DNA of 51,244 bases. It comes from Hyphomicrobiales bacterium (GTDB lineage Bacteria > Pseudomonadota > Alphaproteobacteria > Rhizobiales > Rhizobiaceae). Shown here piece by piece: positions 42,392-51,244 of this stretch. Numbering within the stretch: the first letter of the stretch is position 1; each line of letters starts with the position of its first letter. Location of the stretch: assembly GCA_900470965.1 (NCBI GenBank), contig UCCS01000010.1:93553-144796 (forward strand), written 5' to 3'. The notes under the pieces were generated by a model. The model was not told the origin of the DNA. It saw only the letters and a list, made by a program, of their open reading frames with translations, and ran no database searches. Both the position numbers and the translations under genes were made by a program.

Positions 42392-43525
42392 ATGAATGAT
42401 GCGTTGAAAATCGGCATTCTTTACTCCACCACCGGCCCTTACGGCTCGATGGGGCGCGACGCGCGCGACGGCGCGGAATTCGCGATTGCCGAATTTGCCG
42501 CAGAAAGCGGCCTGCCTGTCGAACCTGTTTTCTTCGACCCGCAGGCCGATCTTGCCGCCTATCTCGAAGGCGCGCGCCATCTGCTGCGCGCCGGCTGCCG
42601 CCACATTGTCGGCACCATTACCTCGGCCGCCCGCAAGGAAGTCATCCCGCTCATCGAAAAGCATGACGGGCTTCTCTGGTACATGTGCCCCTACGAGGGT
42701 TTCGAGGCGAACGAAAACGTCATCTATGTCGGCGGCTGCCCGAACCAGCATCTGCTGCCGCTCTTCGAACATCTGATTCCGCGCTACGGCAACCGGCCCT
42801 ATCTCGTCGGCGCCAACTATGTCTGGGGCTGGGAGATGAACCGGCTCGCCCGCGAACTTACCACCAATGCCGGTGGCGAGGTTCTGGGCGAGCGTTACCT
42901 GCCGCTCGAGGAAACTGCCGTCGAGCGCATCGTCGCCGATATCGAGCAGCGCCGCCCGAGCTTCATCCTCAACAATCTTATCGGCCCGTCGAGCTACGCC
43001 TTCCATGAGGCGATCCGGCGGCTTGCCGATCGCGACGCGGCCTTCCGGCCCGAGAACTGCCCGGTCGTCAGCTGCGACCTGATGGAATGCGAGCTTGACG
43101 ATATCGCGCCGGGTGCGGCCATCGGCCAGCTCTGCGCAGCCTCCTATTTCGATAGTGTCGCCACCTCCGAAAATGGCGACTTCAAACAGCGGATCCTCGC
43201 TCATTACGGCGCGCCGCGCCGCATCTCCAGCGTCTTTGCCAGTGCCTACACGGCCGTGCGTCTTTGCGTTGATGCGATCGTGGCTGCCGACGGCGACGAG
43301 CCTTCTGCCGTGCGTCGGGAACTCTACAACAAGAACTGGGCAACACCCTTCGGCATGCTCAGCATCGACAGGGAAACGAACCACGCCGCCCTGCCCTTTC
43401 ATCTCGGCCGCATTAATCTCCAGAACGGCTTTGATGTGATCGCCTCGCGTCCGCCGCTTGCTGCCGATCCCTATCTGACCGGCCGCAACAAGCCGGCTTC
43501 GCCGAAATTGCGGGTTGTATCATGA
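42392..43525 (+). CDS. amiC: AmiC-type amide sensor, negative regulator
   Basis: A 377-residue protein of the AmiC/UrtA branch of periplasmic-binding folds, but without a signal peptide: it starts MNDALKIGILYSTTGPYGSMG. In Pseudomonas AmiC binds short amides and otherwise holds AmiR inactive. Family features visible here include RDGAEFAIAEFAAESGLPVEPVFFDP and ITSAARKEVIPLIEKH. The ATG at 42392 lies just past the leader terminator; the frame is open to 42299, but that start is inside the leader. It overlaps amiR by four bases (ATGA), as expected for a sensor-antiterminator pair made in fixed ratio. Confidence 0.88.
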   Translation: MNDALKIGILYSTTGPYGSMGRDARDGAEFAIAEFAAESGLPVEPVFFDPQADLAAYLEGARHLLRAGCRHIVGTITSAARKEVIPLIEKHDGLLWYMCPYEGFEANENVIYVGGCPNQHLLPLFEHLIPRYGNRPYLVGANYVWGWEMNRLARELTTNAGGEVLGERYLPLEETAVERIVADIEQRRPSFILNNLIGPSSYAFHEAIRRLADRDAAFRPENCPVVSCDLMECELDDIAPGAAIGQLCAASYFDSVATSENGDFKQRILAHYGAPRRISSVFASAYTAVRLCVDAIVAADGDEPSAVRRELYNKNWATPFGMLSIDRETNHAALPFHLGRINLQNGFDVIASRPPLAADPYLTGRNKPASPKLRVVS

Positions 43526-44103
43526 AGGAAACACCCAATTTCACCGGCTGGCGTGCCGTGGTCCTGCACCGTGAGGACGGCAATACGGAAAGGTTGATCC
43601 GTCAGCTGCGACTTCTCGGCCTTTCGGCAACGCTGCAATGGGCGCCTCTTTCGGCCGCAGGCGTGCCCGACCTCGTCATCGTCGATGCCGACCAGGGCTT
43701 TGATGATCTCCTGCCCTGGAGCGGTGCCGCCGCGACATGCCCGGTCGTCGCGCTGCTCGGCTCGGAAGCACCGGGCCGTATCGCCTGGGCGCTCGGCCAG
43801 GGTGCCGGCGCGATCATCGCCAAGCCGATTGCCGCCTCCGCTGTCTATCCGGCCCTCGTTATGGCCGTCTCCATTCACCAGGAGCGCAAGGGTGCCACCG
43901 AGCGGCTGCAATATCTCGAAGAGCGCGTGCGCCTTCGACCGCTCGTCCATGCCGCCGTCGAGAAGCTGATGAAGGCGCATGGTGTCGATGAGGAGCGCGC
44001 CTATTCGATCCTGCGCAATTGCGCCATGCGCCGCCGCCTGCCGATGGAACAGATCGCCGCCTTCATTATCGGCGGCATAGAGCCCCTGCCGGAGGCGGGT
44101 TGA
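43522..44103 (+). CDS. amiR: AmiR-type ANTAR antiterminator
   Basis: A 193-residue protein. Residues about 8-115 form a receiver-like domain without a clear phosphorylation site, a coiled-coil helix follows (QERKGATERLQYLEERV, about 115-133), and the C-terminal ANTAR domain (LVHAAVEKLMKAHGVDEERA...LRNCAMRRRLPMEQIAAFII, about 137-185) binds RNA. When AmiC releases it, AmiR should bind the leader at 42263-42391 and block the terminator. As both regulators lie downstream of that terminator, the system needs some readthrough to start and then reinforces itself. Confidence 0.9.
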   Translation: MKETPNFTGWRAVVLHREDGNTERLIRQLRLLGLSATLQWAPLSAAGVPDLVIVDADQGFDDLLPWSGAAATCPVVALLGSEAPGRIAWALGQGAGAIIAKPIAASAVYPALVMAVSIHQERKGATERLQYLEERVRLRPLVHAAVEKLMKAHGVDEERAYSILRNCAMRRRLPMEQIAAFIIGGIEPLPEAG

Positions 44104-44952
44104 ATGCGTGTATTGAAAGCCATTTTGCGGCAGCCGACCGCCCTCTTCGGCCTTATTGTCGTGCTTATTGTCATCGGCCTTGCCGTGGCCGCTCCCTGGA
44201 TCGCGCCCTTCAACCCCGATGAGCAGATGTTCGACGGATTGTCGCTTGAAGGCGCACCGCTGCCGCCCGGCGGCCCCTATCTGCTCGGTACCGATACACT
44301 CGGCCGCGATCTCTTTTCGCGCATGCTCTTCGGTGCACGCACATCACTCGTCATCGGCCTCGTTGCCAACGGCATTGCGGTCGCGATCGGCCTCCTCATC
44401 GGTATCCTCGCCGGCTACCTGCGCGGCATCGTCGGCAATGTCCTGATGCGCTTCACCGATCTGATGATGGCTTTCCCGGCGCTGCTGCTGGCAATCGTCC
44501 TTGCCGCCTTGCTACGGCCGAGCCTCTGGATCGTCGCCATGGTGATTGCGCTCGTCAACTGGGTGCAGGTCGCCCGCATCGTCTATACGGAGACGCGCGG
44601 ACTGGTGGAGCGCGACTTCATCATGGCCGAGCGCTCGCTGGGTGCCGGCCATATGCGGGTGCTCTTCCTGCATATTCTGCCGCATCTCGTACCGACGGCG
44701 ATCGTCTGGGGCACGCTCGGCATCGCCACGACCGTGCTGCTCGAAGCAACGCTCTCCTTCCTCGGTATCGGCGTACAACCGCCACAGCCTTCCTGGGGCA
44801 ATATCATCTTCGAAAGCCAGAGCTATTTCCAGGCCGCTCCCTGGCTCGTCTTCTTCCCCGGCGCGATCATCCTGCTGACGGCACTGTCCTTCAATCTCGT
44901 CGGGGATGCGCTGCGCGACATTCTCGATCCGACCCAGCGGGGGAGAGGTTGA
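44104..44952 (+). CDS. ABC transporter permease, OppC/DppC type
   Basis: A 282-residue permease with the DppC landmarks GTDTLGRDLFSRMLFGARTSL near residue 62 and the C-terminal NLVGDALRDILDPTQRGRG. GGAGGCGGG lies just before the start, which directly follows the amiR stop. It belongs to the amide operon and likely helps import amides or small peptides. Confidence 0.92.
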   Translation: MRVLKAILRQPTALFGLIVVLIVIGLAVAAPWIAPFNPDEQMFDGLSLEGAPLPPGGPYLLGTDTLGRDLFSRMLFGARTSLVIGLVANGIAVAIGLLIGILAGYLRGIVGNVLMRFTDLMMAFPALLLAIVLAALLRPSLWIVAMVIALVNWVQVARIVYTETRGLVERDFIMAERSLGAGHMRVLFLHILPHLVPTAIVWGTLGIATTVLLEATLSFLGIGVQPPQPSWGNIIFESQSYFQAAPWLVFFPGAIILLTALSFNLVGDALRDILDPTQRGRG

Positions 44953-45872
44953 TGGTCTTCCTCATCCTTCGCCGGCTCGTTCAGGCCGCCCTCATTCTTC
45001 TCGGCGTTGCAGCCATCACCTTCGTGCTGCTCTATGCGCTGCCGGCCGACCCGGCGCGCATGATCGCCGGACGAAGCGCCACGACGCAGACAGTTGCCAA
45101 TATCCGCCATGAACTCGGCCTCGACCAGCCCCTGCTCGTCCAGTTCAGCACCTATCTGAGCAACCTGCTGCACGGCAATCTCGGCCGCTCCTATGCGCAG
45201 AAGACCGAGGTCTGGACGCTGATCGCCGCCCGCCTGCCGGCGACGCTCGTGCTCATGCTGGCAGGCATCTTGGTGGAAGTTGCTCTCGGCCTGACCCTCG
45301 GCACGATCGCCGCGGTGCACCGCGGCGGTTTCGTCGACCGGCTTGTCATGACGGCTTCCTTCGTCGGGGTTTCGGCGCCGCAATTCGTCGTAGCCCTGCT
45401 GCTTCTTTATGTATTTGCCGTAACGCTCGGATGGCTACCCATGAGCGGCTACGGCACCTTCGCCCATGTCGTGCTGCCAGCCTCCACCCTCGGCGTCCTT
45501 GGCGCCGGCTGGTATGCACGCATGGTGCGATCCGCGATGATCGACGTCCTCAATCAGGACTATGTGCGCACGGCGCGGGCCAAAGGCCTGTCTTCGCGCC
45601 GCATCATCTTCCGCCACGCCCTGCCAAACGCCATCCTGCCGATCATCGCCATGATCGGCATCGACATCGGCCAGTTCATGGGCGGCGTGGTCGTCGTCGA
45701 AGCGGTCTATGGCTGGCCGGGCATTGGCCAGCTCGCCTGGCAGGCAATCCAGCAGGTCGACATACCCATCATCATGGGCGTCACGCTGACATCGGCACTT
45801 GCCATCGTCATCGGCAACTTGCTCGCCGATCTGGTGGCCCCGCTTATCGATCCACGCATCCGTACACGTTGA
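44952..45872 (+). CDS. ABC transporter permease, OppB/DppB type
   Basis: A 306-residue permease (MVFLILRRLVQAALILLGVAAITFVLLY start split over the first helix), with the EAA loop ARAKGLSSRRIIFRHALPNA at about residue 205. The ATG at 44952 overlaps the previous stop by one base (TGATG). The order oppC before oppB is the reverse of the usual opp/dpp order and of the minus-strand operon in this window. Confidence 0.92.
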   Translation: MVFLILRRLVQAALILLGVAAITFVLLYALPADPARMIAGRSATTQTVANIRHELGLDQPLLVQFSTYLSNLLHGNLGRSYAQKTEVWTLIAARLPATLVLMLAGILVEVALGLTLGTIAAVHRGGFVDRLVMTASFVGVSAPQFVVALLLLYVFAVTLGWLPMSGYGTFAHVVLPASTLGVLGAGWYARMVRSAMIDVLNQDYVRTARAKGLSSRRIIFRHALPNAILPIIAMIGIDIGQFMGGVVVVEAVYGWPGIGQLAWQAIQQVDIPIIMGVTLTSALAIVIGNLLADLVAPLIDPRIRTR

Positions 45873-45897
45873 CAGCAACCAAAGAAGGGGAACCCGA

Positions 45898-47517
45898 ATG
45901 TTCAAACGCTGGCTTCGACACACAACCATGGCAACGATGGTGGCGCTCGCCCCCCTCGCCGCCACGGCGCAGGAAACGCCCAAGCAGGGCGGCGATATCG
46001 TCGTCACCTACAAGGACGACATCACCACGCTCGACCCGGCCATCGGTTACGACTGGGTCAACTGGTCGATGATCAAGAGCCTCTATTCGCGCCTGATGGA
46101 CTATGCGCCCGGCACGCCTAACCCGGTGCCGTCGCTCGCTGAAAGCTTTACCGTGTCGCCTGACGGCCTCACGTACACATTCAAGCTGCACAGGGGCGTA
46201 AAGTTCTCCAACGGCCGCGAAGTCGTCGCTTCTGACGTGAAATATTCAATCGAACGCGCCGTCAATCCGAAGACGCAGGGCCCGGGTGCTGGCTTCTTCG
46301 GCGCTATCCAGGGTTTCGAAGACGAGACCGGCGGCAAGACCGAGACACTCTCGGGCATCGAGACGCCTGACGACGGCACGGTCATCTTCCACCTGTCGCG
46401 TCCTGACGCGACCTTCCTGCACGTACTCGCCATCAACTTCGCTTCGGTCGTTCCGAAGGAAGCCGTCGAGGCCGCCGGCGGCGATTTTGGCAAGAAGCCC
46501 GTTGGTTCAGGCACCTTCGTTCTGAAAGATTGGACGATCGGCCAACAGCTCGTTTTCGAACGCAACAAGGATTATTTCGTCAAGGGCGTGCCCTATATCG
46601 ACAGCTTCAAGGTCGAAGTCGGCCAGGAGCCGCTGGTGGCGCTGCTGCGCCTGCAGAAGGGTGAGGTCGATATCGCCGGCGACGGTATCCCGCCGGCGAA
46701 ATTCCTCGAAATCAAGAACTCTGCCGATGGCGCAAAGATGATCGTCGATGGCGAACAGCTACACACCGGCTACATCACGCTCAACACCAAGGTGAAGCCT
46801 TTTGACAACGTCAAGGTGCGCCAGGCGATCAACATGGCTATCAACAAGGATCGCATCGTGCGCATCCTGAACGGGCGCGCAACGCCGGCCAACCAGCCGC
46901 TCCCGCCGCTGATGCCGGGTTACGACAAGTCCTTCACCGGCTATGCCTATGACGTTGCCAAGGCCAAGGCACTGCTGGCCGAAGCCGGCTTCCCTGAGGG
47001 ATTCGAAACGGTGCTCTACTCCACCAATACCGATCCGCAGCCGCGCATCGCCCAGGCGATCCAGCAGGATCTCGCAGTTGTTGGCGTCAAGGCTGAGGTT
47101 CGTGCTCTCGCACAGGCCAACGTGATCGCGGCGGGCGGCACGGAAGGCGAAGCGCCGATGATCTGGTCGGGCGGCATGGCCTGGATCGCCGACTTCCCGG
47201 ATCCGTCCAACTTCTACGGCCCGATCCTCGGTTGCGCCGGCGCTGTTCAGGGCGGCTGGAACTGGTCCTGGTATTGCAATGCCGATCTCGACAAGCGCGC
47301 GGTTGCCGCCGACTCCATGTCCGATCCGGCAAAGTCTGCCGAACGCACCGCCGCCTGGGGCAAGGTCTTCACCGACATCATGGCCGATGCGCCGTGGGTT
47401 CCCGTCATCAACGAGCGTCGCGTTGTTGCCAAGTCGCTGCGCATGGGCGGTGCCGACAATATCTACATCGACCCCACCCGCGTCATCAACTACGACGCGA
47501 TCTACGTGAAGCAATAA
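45898..47517 (+). CDS. ABC transporter substrate-binding protein, family 5 (amide operon)
   Basis: A 539-residue SBP_bac_5 protein with a Sec-type signal peptide (basic start MFKRWLRH, hydrophobic core, AATAQE cleavage site near residue 24). It has family landmarks TYTFKLHRGVKFSNGREVVASDVKYSIERA and VRQAINMAINKDRIV. Given its operon it probably binds an amide, an amidated peptide or a related nitrogen source. An AGAAGGGG ribosome site precedes ATG 45898. A strong hairpin follows the gene. Confidence 0.92.
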   Translation: MFKRWLRHTTMATMVALAPLAATAQETPKQGGDIVVTYKDDITTLDPAIGYDWVNWSMIKSLYSRLMDYAPGTPNPVPSLAESFTVSPDGLTYTFKLHRGVKFSNGREVVASDVKYSIERAVNPKTQGPGAGFFGAIQGFEDETGGKTETLSGIETPDDGTVIFHLSRPDATFLHVLAINFASVVPKEAVEAAGGDFGKKPVGSGTFVLKDWTIGQQLVFERNKDYFVKGVPYIDSFKVEVGQEPLVALLRLQKGEVDIAGDGIPPAKFLEIKNSADGAKMIVDGEQLHTGYITLNTKVKPFDNVKVRQAINMAINKDRIVRILNGRATPANQPLPPLMPGYDKSFTGYAYDVAKAKALLAEAGFPEGFETVLYSTNTDPQPRIAQAIQQDLAVVGVKAEVRALAQANVIAAGGTEGEAPMIWSGGMAWIADFPDPSNFYGPILGCAGAVQGGWNWSWYCNADLDKRAVAADSMSDPAKSAERTAAWGKVFTDIMADAPWVPVINERRVVAKSLRMGGADNIYIDPTRVINYDAIYVKQ

Positions 47518-47532
47518 GCCCTAGGAAATAAC

Positions 47533-47557
47533 GCCTTCCCGGTCCGACCGGGAAGGC
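47533..47557 (+). promoter_or_regulatory. 11-bp hairpin between binding-protein and formamidase genes
   Basis: GCCTTCCCGGT (47533-47543) and ACCGGGAAGGC (47547-47557) form a perfect 11-bp stem with a 3-nt loop, and no T-run follows. It probably protects the 3' end of the binding-protein mRNA segment, giving more binding protein than the downstream products. Confidence 0.7.
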
Positions 47558-47582
47558 CTCATAAGATCGAGGGAGACACCTT

Positions 47583-48527
47583 ATGTGCATTGCCTGCACC
47601 CACACAATTCACCGCGCCCAGCATAATTTCGGCTGGAACAAGGATTTCGCACCGGCTGTCGTCGCCAAGCCCGGCGAGACCATCCACTTCGAATGCCTGG
47701 ATTCCTCCGGCGGCCAGCTCGGCAGCGACGCAACGCTCGATACGCTGAACAATCTGGATTTCGGCAAGATCAATCCGGTTTCCGGCCCGATCTATGTCGA
47801 GGGCGCCAAGCCCGGCGATGCGCTGAAGGTGACGCTTCGCAAGTTCATTCCCTCAGGCACCGGCTGGACGGCCAATATTCCTGGCTTCGGCCTGCTGGCC
47901 GACCAATTCAAGGATCCGGCACTTCATGTCTGGTCCTATGACGCCAACAGCATGACGCCAGCCCTTTACGGCCCCGGCGGCCGCGTGCCATTGAAACCCT
48001 TTGCCGGCACCATCGGTGTCGCCCCTGCCGAGCCAGGCACGCATTCGGTCGTGCCGCCACGCCGCGTCGGCGGCAATATGGATATTCGTGACCTGACCGC
48101 CGGTGTCACTCTTTATCTACCGATCGAGGTCGAAGGTGCACTCTTCTCTATTGGTGACACGCATGCGGCGCAAGGCGACGGCGAAGTCTGCGGCACGGCG
48201 ATCGAAAGCCAGATGAATGTCGAAGCGACGATCGAGCTCGTCAAGGATGCGCGCCTGCAGACGCCGCGTTTCACGACGACCGAGCCCGTCACCCGCCATC
48301 TCGACGGCGCTGGCTATGAAGTCACGACGGGTATCGGCCCCGACCTGATGACCGGCGCACGCGAAAGCGTCATGCGCATGATCGATCTTCTGACCGCGGA
48401 ACATGGCATGAGCGCCGTCGACGCCTATCTGCTCTGCTCGGTCTGCGGCGATCTGCGCATCAGCGAAATCGTCGATATGCCGAACTGGGTCGTCTCCTTC
48501 TACTTCCCGAGGATCGTATTCGCGTGA
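47583..48527 (+). CDS. fmdA: Formamidase/acetamidase family amidohydrolase
   Basis: A 314-residue FmdA/AmdA-family enzyme that hydrolyses short amides (formamide, acetamide or similar) to ammonia and the acid. Typical family stretches are CLDSSGGQLGSDATLDTLNNLDFGKINPVSGPIYVEGAKPGDALKV (split by strands), GHNMDIRD-type GGNMDIRDLTAGVTLYLPIEVEGALFSIGDTHAAQGDGE (here GGNMDIRD), and SVCGDLRISEIVDMPNWVVSFYFPR. The start MCIACTHTIHRAQHN has two early cysteines. A GAGGGAGA site precedes ATG 47583. It is the enzyme gene of the operon, lying between transporter genes and overlapping the ATPase gene by four bases. Confidence 0.93.
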   Translation: MCIACTHTIHRAQHNFGWNKDFAPAVVAKPGETIHFECLDSSGGQLGSDATLDTLNNLDFGKINPVSGPIYVEGAKPGDALKVTLRKFIPSGTGWTANIPGFGLLADQFKDPALHVWSYDANSMTPALYGPGGRVPLKPFAGTIGVAPAEPGTHSVVPPRRVGGNMDIRDLTAGVTLYLPIEVEGALFSIGDTHAAQGDGEVCGTAIESQMNVEATIELVKDARLQTPRFTTTEPVTRHLDGAGYEVTTGIGPDLMTGARESVMRMIDLLTAEHGMSAVDAYLLCSVCGDLRISEIVDMPNWVVSFYFPRIVFA

Positions 48528-50200
48528 TTGAAGCCATGCCCGCCGCGCCCATTCTCAGCGTCCGCAATCTCAATGTCGATGCGCGAACGCCTGATGGCCG
48601 CAAACCGGTTCTGAAAGATATCAGCTTTGATCTCGCGAGCGGCGAAACGCTTTGCCTGGCCGGGGAATCCGGCTCGGGCAAATCAGTGACGTCGCTGTCA
48701 ATCATGGGCTTGCTGCCGAAGGCCTCGCTCCAGGTCGCCTCCGGCAGCATCGCGCTCGGCGAACGCGATCTGCTGAAACTTTCCGACCGGGCCATGCGAA
48801 GCGTGCGCGGCGGCGATATCGCCATGGTCTTCCAGGAGCCGATGACCTCGCTCAACCCGGTCATGTCGATCGGTGCGCAGCTGACCGAAGCTGTCCGCGA
48901 GCATCAGGGCAGCGAGAATGCCGAGGCGATTGCGCTGCAGATGCTCGACGCGGTGCAGATCACCGATCCGGCAAAACGTATGAAGCAATATCCGCACGAA
49001 CTTTCTGGCGGCATGCGCCAGCGCGTGATGATCGCGATGGCGCTCTCCTGCCGTCCCAAGGTGCTGATCGCCGACGAGCCGACTACTGCACTCGATGTGA
49101 CGGTGCAGGCGCAGATCCTCAAGCTGATGCGCGAGCTAAAGTCGGAATTTGGCACATCGATTATTCTCATCACCCATGACATGGGCGTCGTCGCCGAAAT
49201 GGCCGATCGCGTCATTATCATGCAGAATGGCGGCATCGTCGAAGAAGGTCCGGCAGTCGGCATTTTCCGTGCGCCGCGCCAGACTTATACGCAGCAATTG
49301 CTCTCGGCCGTGCCGCGCCTTGGCGCTTTTGCCGGCACCGACGCTCCTCCGCGCATCACATCGCGCAGAGTCGAGACCCTGCATCCCGACCGCACCCCGG
49401 TCCTGAATGTACGCGGCCTCAACGTCACCTATGGCGGGGCAGCGAGCTTTCTCTTCAAGGGCAAGGCGCCCGCTGCGGCCGTCAGCGACGTTTCCTTCGA
49501 TATCCTGCCGGGTGAAACGCTTGGCCTCGTCGGCGAAAGCGGATCGGGAAAATCGACAACTGGCAAGGCGGTGCTCGGCCTTATCCCCTTTACCGGCGAT
49601 GTGATCATCGATGGCCGTAACATTGCCGGGCTCAGCCATCGCGAGATGCAGCCCATACGCCGCACGGCGCAGATGATCTTCCAGGACCCCTATGCCTCGC
49701 TCGACCCGCGCATGGCAGTCGGCTCCGCGATTGCCGAGCCGCTGGTCATCCACGGTATCGCGAACAAGGCCGAGCGGCAGGACAGGGTCGCGGAACTCCT
49801 GCGCCGTGTCGGCCTGACGGCGGATGCCGCCACGCGTTATCCGCACGAATTTTCCGGCGGCCAGCGCCAGCGCATCTGCATTGCGCGTGCACTGGCGCTC
49901 GAGCCGAAGCTGATCGTTGCCGATGAGAGCGTTGCGGCGCTCGACGTATCCGTGCGCGCCCGCGTGCTCGACCTGATGCTGGAACTGCAGGAAAGCATGG
50001 GGCTCTCCTACCTCTTCATCTCGCATGACATGGCGGTTGTCGAACGCATGTCCCATAAGGTCGCCGTCATGCGCAGCGGCAGGATCGTCGAAACAGGCAC
50101 CCGCCGCCAGATCTTCGAACATCCGGCAGAGGATTACACGAGGGCCCTGATGGCTGCCGTTCCGATCCCCGATCCGGAAGCGCGGCGAGCGCAGGTCTAA
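48524..50200 (+). CDS. Fused two-domain ABC transporter ATPase (OppD-OppF type)
   Basis: A 558-residue protein with two complete nucleotide-binding domains in one chain. Domain one (about residues 7-265) has [18 protein letters not shown] and [10 protein letters not shown]; domain two (about 285-550) has [18 protein letters not shown] and [10 protein letters not shown]. It replaces the separate OppD and OppF subunits. The Walker B region of domain two reads DESVAALD rather than DEPVSALD, a change seen in some fused homologues. Start is GTG 48524 (GTGA overlap with the formamidase stop, GAGGA upstream); ATG 48536 is possible. It is the last gene of the amide operon. Confidence 0.92.
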   Translation: MIEAMPAAPILSVRNLNVDARTPDGRKPVLKDISFDLASGETLCLAGESGSGKSVTSLSIMGLLPKASLQVASGSIALGERDLLKLSDRAMRSVRGGDIAMVFQEPMTSLNPVMSIGAQLTEAVREHQGSENAEAIALQMLDAVQITDPAKRMKQYPHELSGGMRQRVMIAMALSCRPKVLIADEPTTALDVTVQAQILKLMRELKSEFGTSIILITHDMGVVAEMADRVIIMQNGGIVEEGPAVGIFRAPRQTYTQQLLSAVPRLGAFAGTDAPPRITSRRVETLHPDRTPVLNVRGLNVTYGGAASFLFKGKAPAAAVSDVSFDILPGETLGLVGESGSGKSTTGKAVLGLIPFTGDVIIDGRNIAGLSHREMQPIRRTAQMIFQDPYASLDPRMAVGSAIAEPLVIHGIANKAERQDRVAELLRRVGLTADAATRYPHEFSGGQRQRICIARALALEPKLIVADESVAALDVSVRARVLDLMLELQESMGLSYLFISHDMAVVERMSHKVAVMRSGRIVETGTRRQIFEHPAEDYTRALMAAVPIPDPEARRAQV

Positions 50201-50711
50201 GATTTATAGACAGGAAGCAGGTGCCTCCTTTGGAGCCGTATACGCTTCCGCGAGGCTTGCTCTCGGCCTCCGCCGAATCATCGCTTAAAATCGACTTTCG
50301 GCACGAGCGAATGTCGGTCGCGCCTGCCAACCAAATCCCACTCGCCAGCCACATTTTCTTTCGACAGCCCGTCCAGATGGGCAAATACAGGCTCACGGCT
50401 GCTGGATTTTAGATAAATTCAGCGTTCATCGACAACTCCCCGCGCGCCTTTGCGCGTGGCCAATCCGGCTAAGTCGTCCTAATATAGCAATATTTCGCCT
50501 TTCTATTTTACCTCTCGTTAATACCCGCGCAAGGACTGTTGTACATCTGTCACACACATCAAGGTTTAGTTAGAATTCTCTACAAAATGAGAGCTTTCAT
50601 TGTTGAGCCCGCCCCCCTTTCGGTTATTTTAGGTCCTACCGAATTAATCGGGTTTTATCAGAGGGGACGTTCTTTCGTGGAACGCACTCGAACTTAGGAG
50701 ATTGGCTTTCC
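50201..50711. other. Intergenic region before the porin gene
   Basis: About 510 bases with no supported gene. It contains a GC-rich stem (CCGCGCGC/GCGCGTGG, 50440-50447/50452-50459, loop CTTT) that may end the amide operon although no T-run follows. An AT-rich stretch (about 50470-50600) probably holds the porin promoter, and a CCGA-ATTAA-TCGG inverted repeat lies at 50639-50651. Confidence 0.55.
50668..50684 (+). promoter_or_regulatory. Small hairpin in the porin leader
   Basis: CGTTC (50668-50672) and GAACG (50680-50684) form a 5-bp stem, 10 bases before the TAGGAG ribosome site of the porin gene. Outer-membrane protein mRNAs often have stabilising or small-RNA-targeted leaders, but nothing more can be read here. 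Confidence 0.35.
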
Positions 50712-51244
50712 ATGAACATTCGTATGATGTTGCTTGGTTCTGCAGCTGCCCTCATCGCTGCACCGGCATTCGCAGCAGACGCAATCGTCGCTGCGGAGCC
50801 GGAACCGGTTGAATACGTTCGCGTCTGCGACGCCTACGGCACCGGCTACTTCTACATCCCCGGCACGGAAACCTGCCTGAAGATCGAAGGTTACATCCGT
50901 TTCCAGGTTAACGTTGGCCCGAACGCTGGCGGCACCCCTGCCACCAACGATTCGAGCTGGGATGCTGTCACCCGTGGTCAGGTTCAGTTCACGGCTAAGA
51001 GCGACACCGAATACGGCCCGCTCACCGGCGTGATCGTTCTCCAGGCCAATGCCGACAACGCGACGGATCAGGAAACGATCCTCGACTCCGCTTACCTCGA
51101 CGTCGCTGGCTTCCGCGCTGGTCTCTTCTACTCCTGGTGGGACGATGGTCTCTCCGGCGAGACGGACGATATCGGCTCGGTCGTAACGCTGCATAACTCG
51201 ATCCGTTATCAGTACGAAACCGGCTCCTTCTACGCTGGCATCAG
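50712..51244 (+). CDS. Outer-membrane porin, Porin_2/RopA type, 5' part
   Basis: The frame starts at ATG 50712 with TAGGAG 11 bases upstream and stays open to the end of the window, so only the first 177 residues are seen. A signal peptide (MNIRMMLLGSAAALIAAPAFAAD) precedes the mature start. It is followed by EPVEYVRVCDAYGTGYFYIPGTETCLKIEGYIRFQ (split here by the paired cysteines), the hallmark of alphaproteobacterial Porin_2 proteins such as RopA and Omp2. Alternating strands follow (VTRGQVQFTAKSDTEYGPLTGVIVLQA). It forms a general diffusion pore in the outer membrane. Confidence 0.93.
   Translation, partial: MNIRMMLLGSAAALIAAPAFAADAIVAAEPEPVEYVRVCDAYGTGYFYIPGTETCLKIEGYIRFQVNVGPNAGGTPATNDSSWDAVTRGQVQFTAKSDTEYGPLTGVIVLQANADNATDQETILDSAYLDVAGFRAGLFYSWWDDGLSGETDDIGSVVTLHNSIRYQYETGSFYAGI

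Overview
The window looks like chromosomal or large-replicon DNA of a Rhizobium/Agrobacterium-type alphaproteobacterium. The basis is high-GC coding with tight ATGA/TGATG gene overlaps, an assimilatory nitrate operon in the rhizobial order, many ABC importers for plant-type substrates, a RopA-like Porin_2 gene, and palindromic intergenic elements. No tRNA, rRNA, CRISPR array or intact insertion sequence was seen. All family assignments come from reading motifs by eye; no database search was run.

Layout. (1) 1-10765: nitrate assimilation. The 3' end of a NasS/NrtA-like gene is followed by a near-perfect sigma-54 promoter (613-629), a structured leader with a terminator-like hairpin, and then nrtA-nrtB-nrtC-nirB-nirD-nasA-cysG. 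The operon supplies nitrate uptake, reduction of nitrate to nitrite to ammonium, and siroheme for NirB. (2) 10766-13900: a gene-poor patch with a small membrane protein, a PanE-family reductase, unrecognised open reading, and a truncated RND-efflux adaptor fragment. It looks like a scar of past rearrangement. (3) 13901-40269: a carbohydrate-utilisation region of about 26 kb. It holds a GH94-type phosphorylase resembling 1,2-beta-oligoglucan phosphorylases. Convergent with it is a minus-strand operon made of a family-5 binding protein, a large unassigned glycosidase-like protein and OppBCDF-type transporter genes, with a LacI regulator and a perfect operator-like palindrome. Next come a GHL6-like glycosidase, an IclR regulator, and a plus-strand operon: sugar binding protein, two permeases, a second glycosidase-like protein, a LacI regulator, an MsmK/UgpC-type ATPase and a GH95 fucosidase-family enzyme. 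(4) 40452-42065: a lone parallel beta-helix protein on the minus strand. (5) 42228-50200: an amide operon with a promoter, a leader RNA ending in a very strong terminator, amiC, amiR (ANTAR antiterminator), oppC, oppB, a binding protein, a formamidase/acetamidase, and a fused two-domain ABC ATPase. (6) 50201-51244: a gene-free stretch and the start of a porin gene that runs off the window.

How the parts work together. Two nutrient operons (nitrate and amide) each seem to be controlled by a ligand-sensing binding protein plus an ANTAR RNA-binding antiterminator acting on a leader terminator. The AmiC/AmiR pair is seen here; for nitrate, NasT would lie just upstream of the window. The carbohydrate region pairs two importers with intracellular-looking glycosidases (no signal peptides seen). 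This suggests that imported oligosaccharides, possibly fucosylated plant or beta-glucan fragments, are broken down in the cytoplasm. The most promising candidates for new biology are the 853-residue glycosidase-like protein (21100-23661), the two GHL6-like proteins, and the ANTAR leader of the amide operon.
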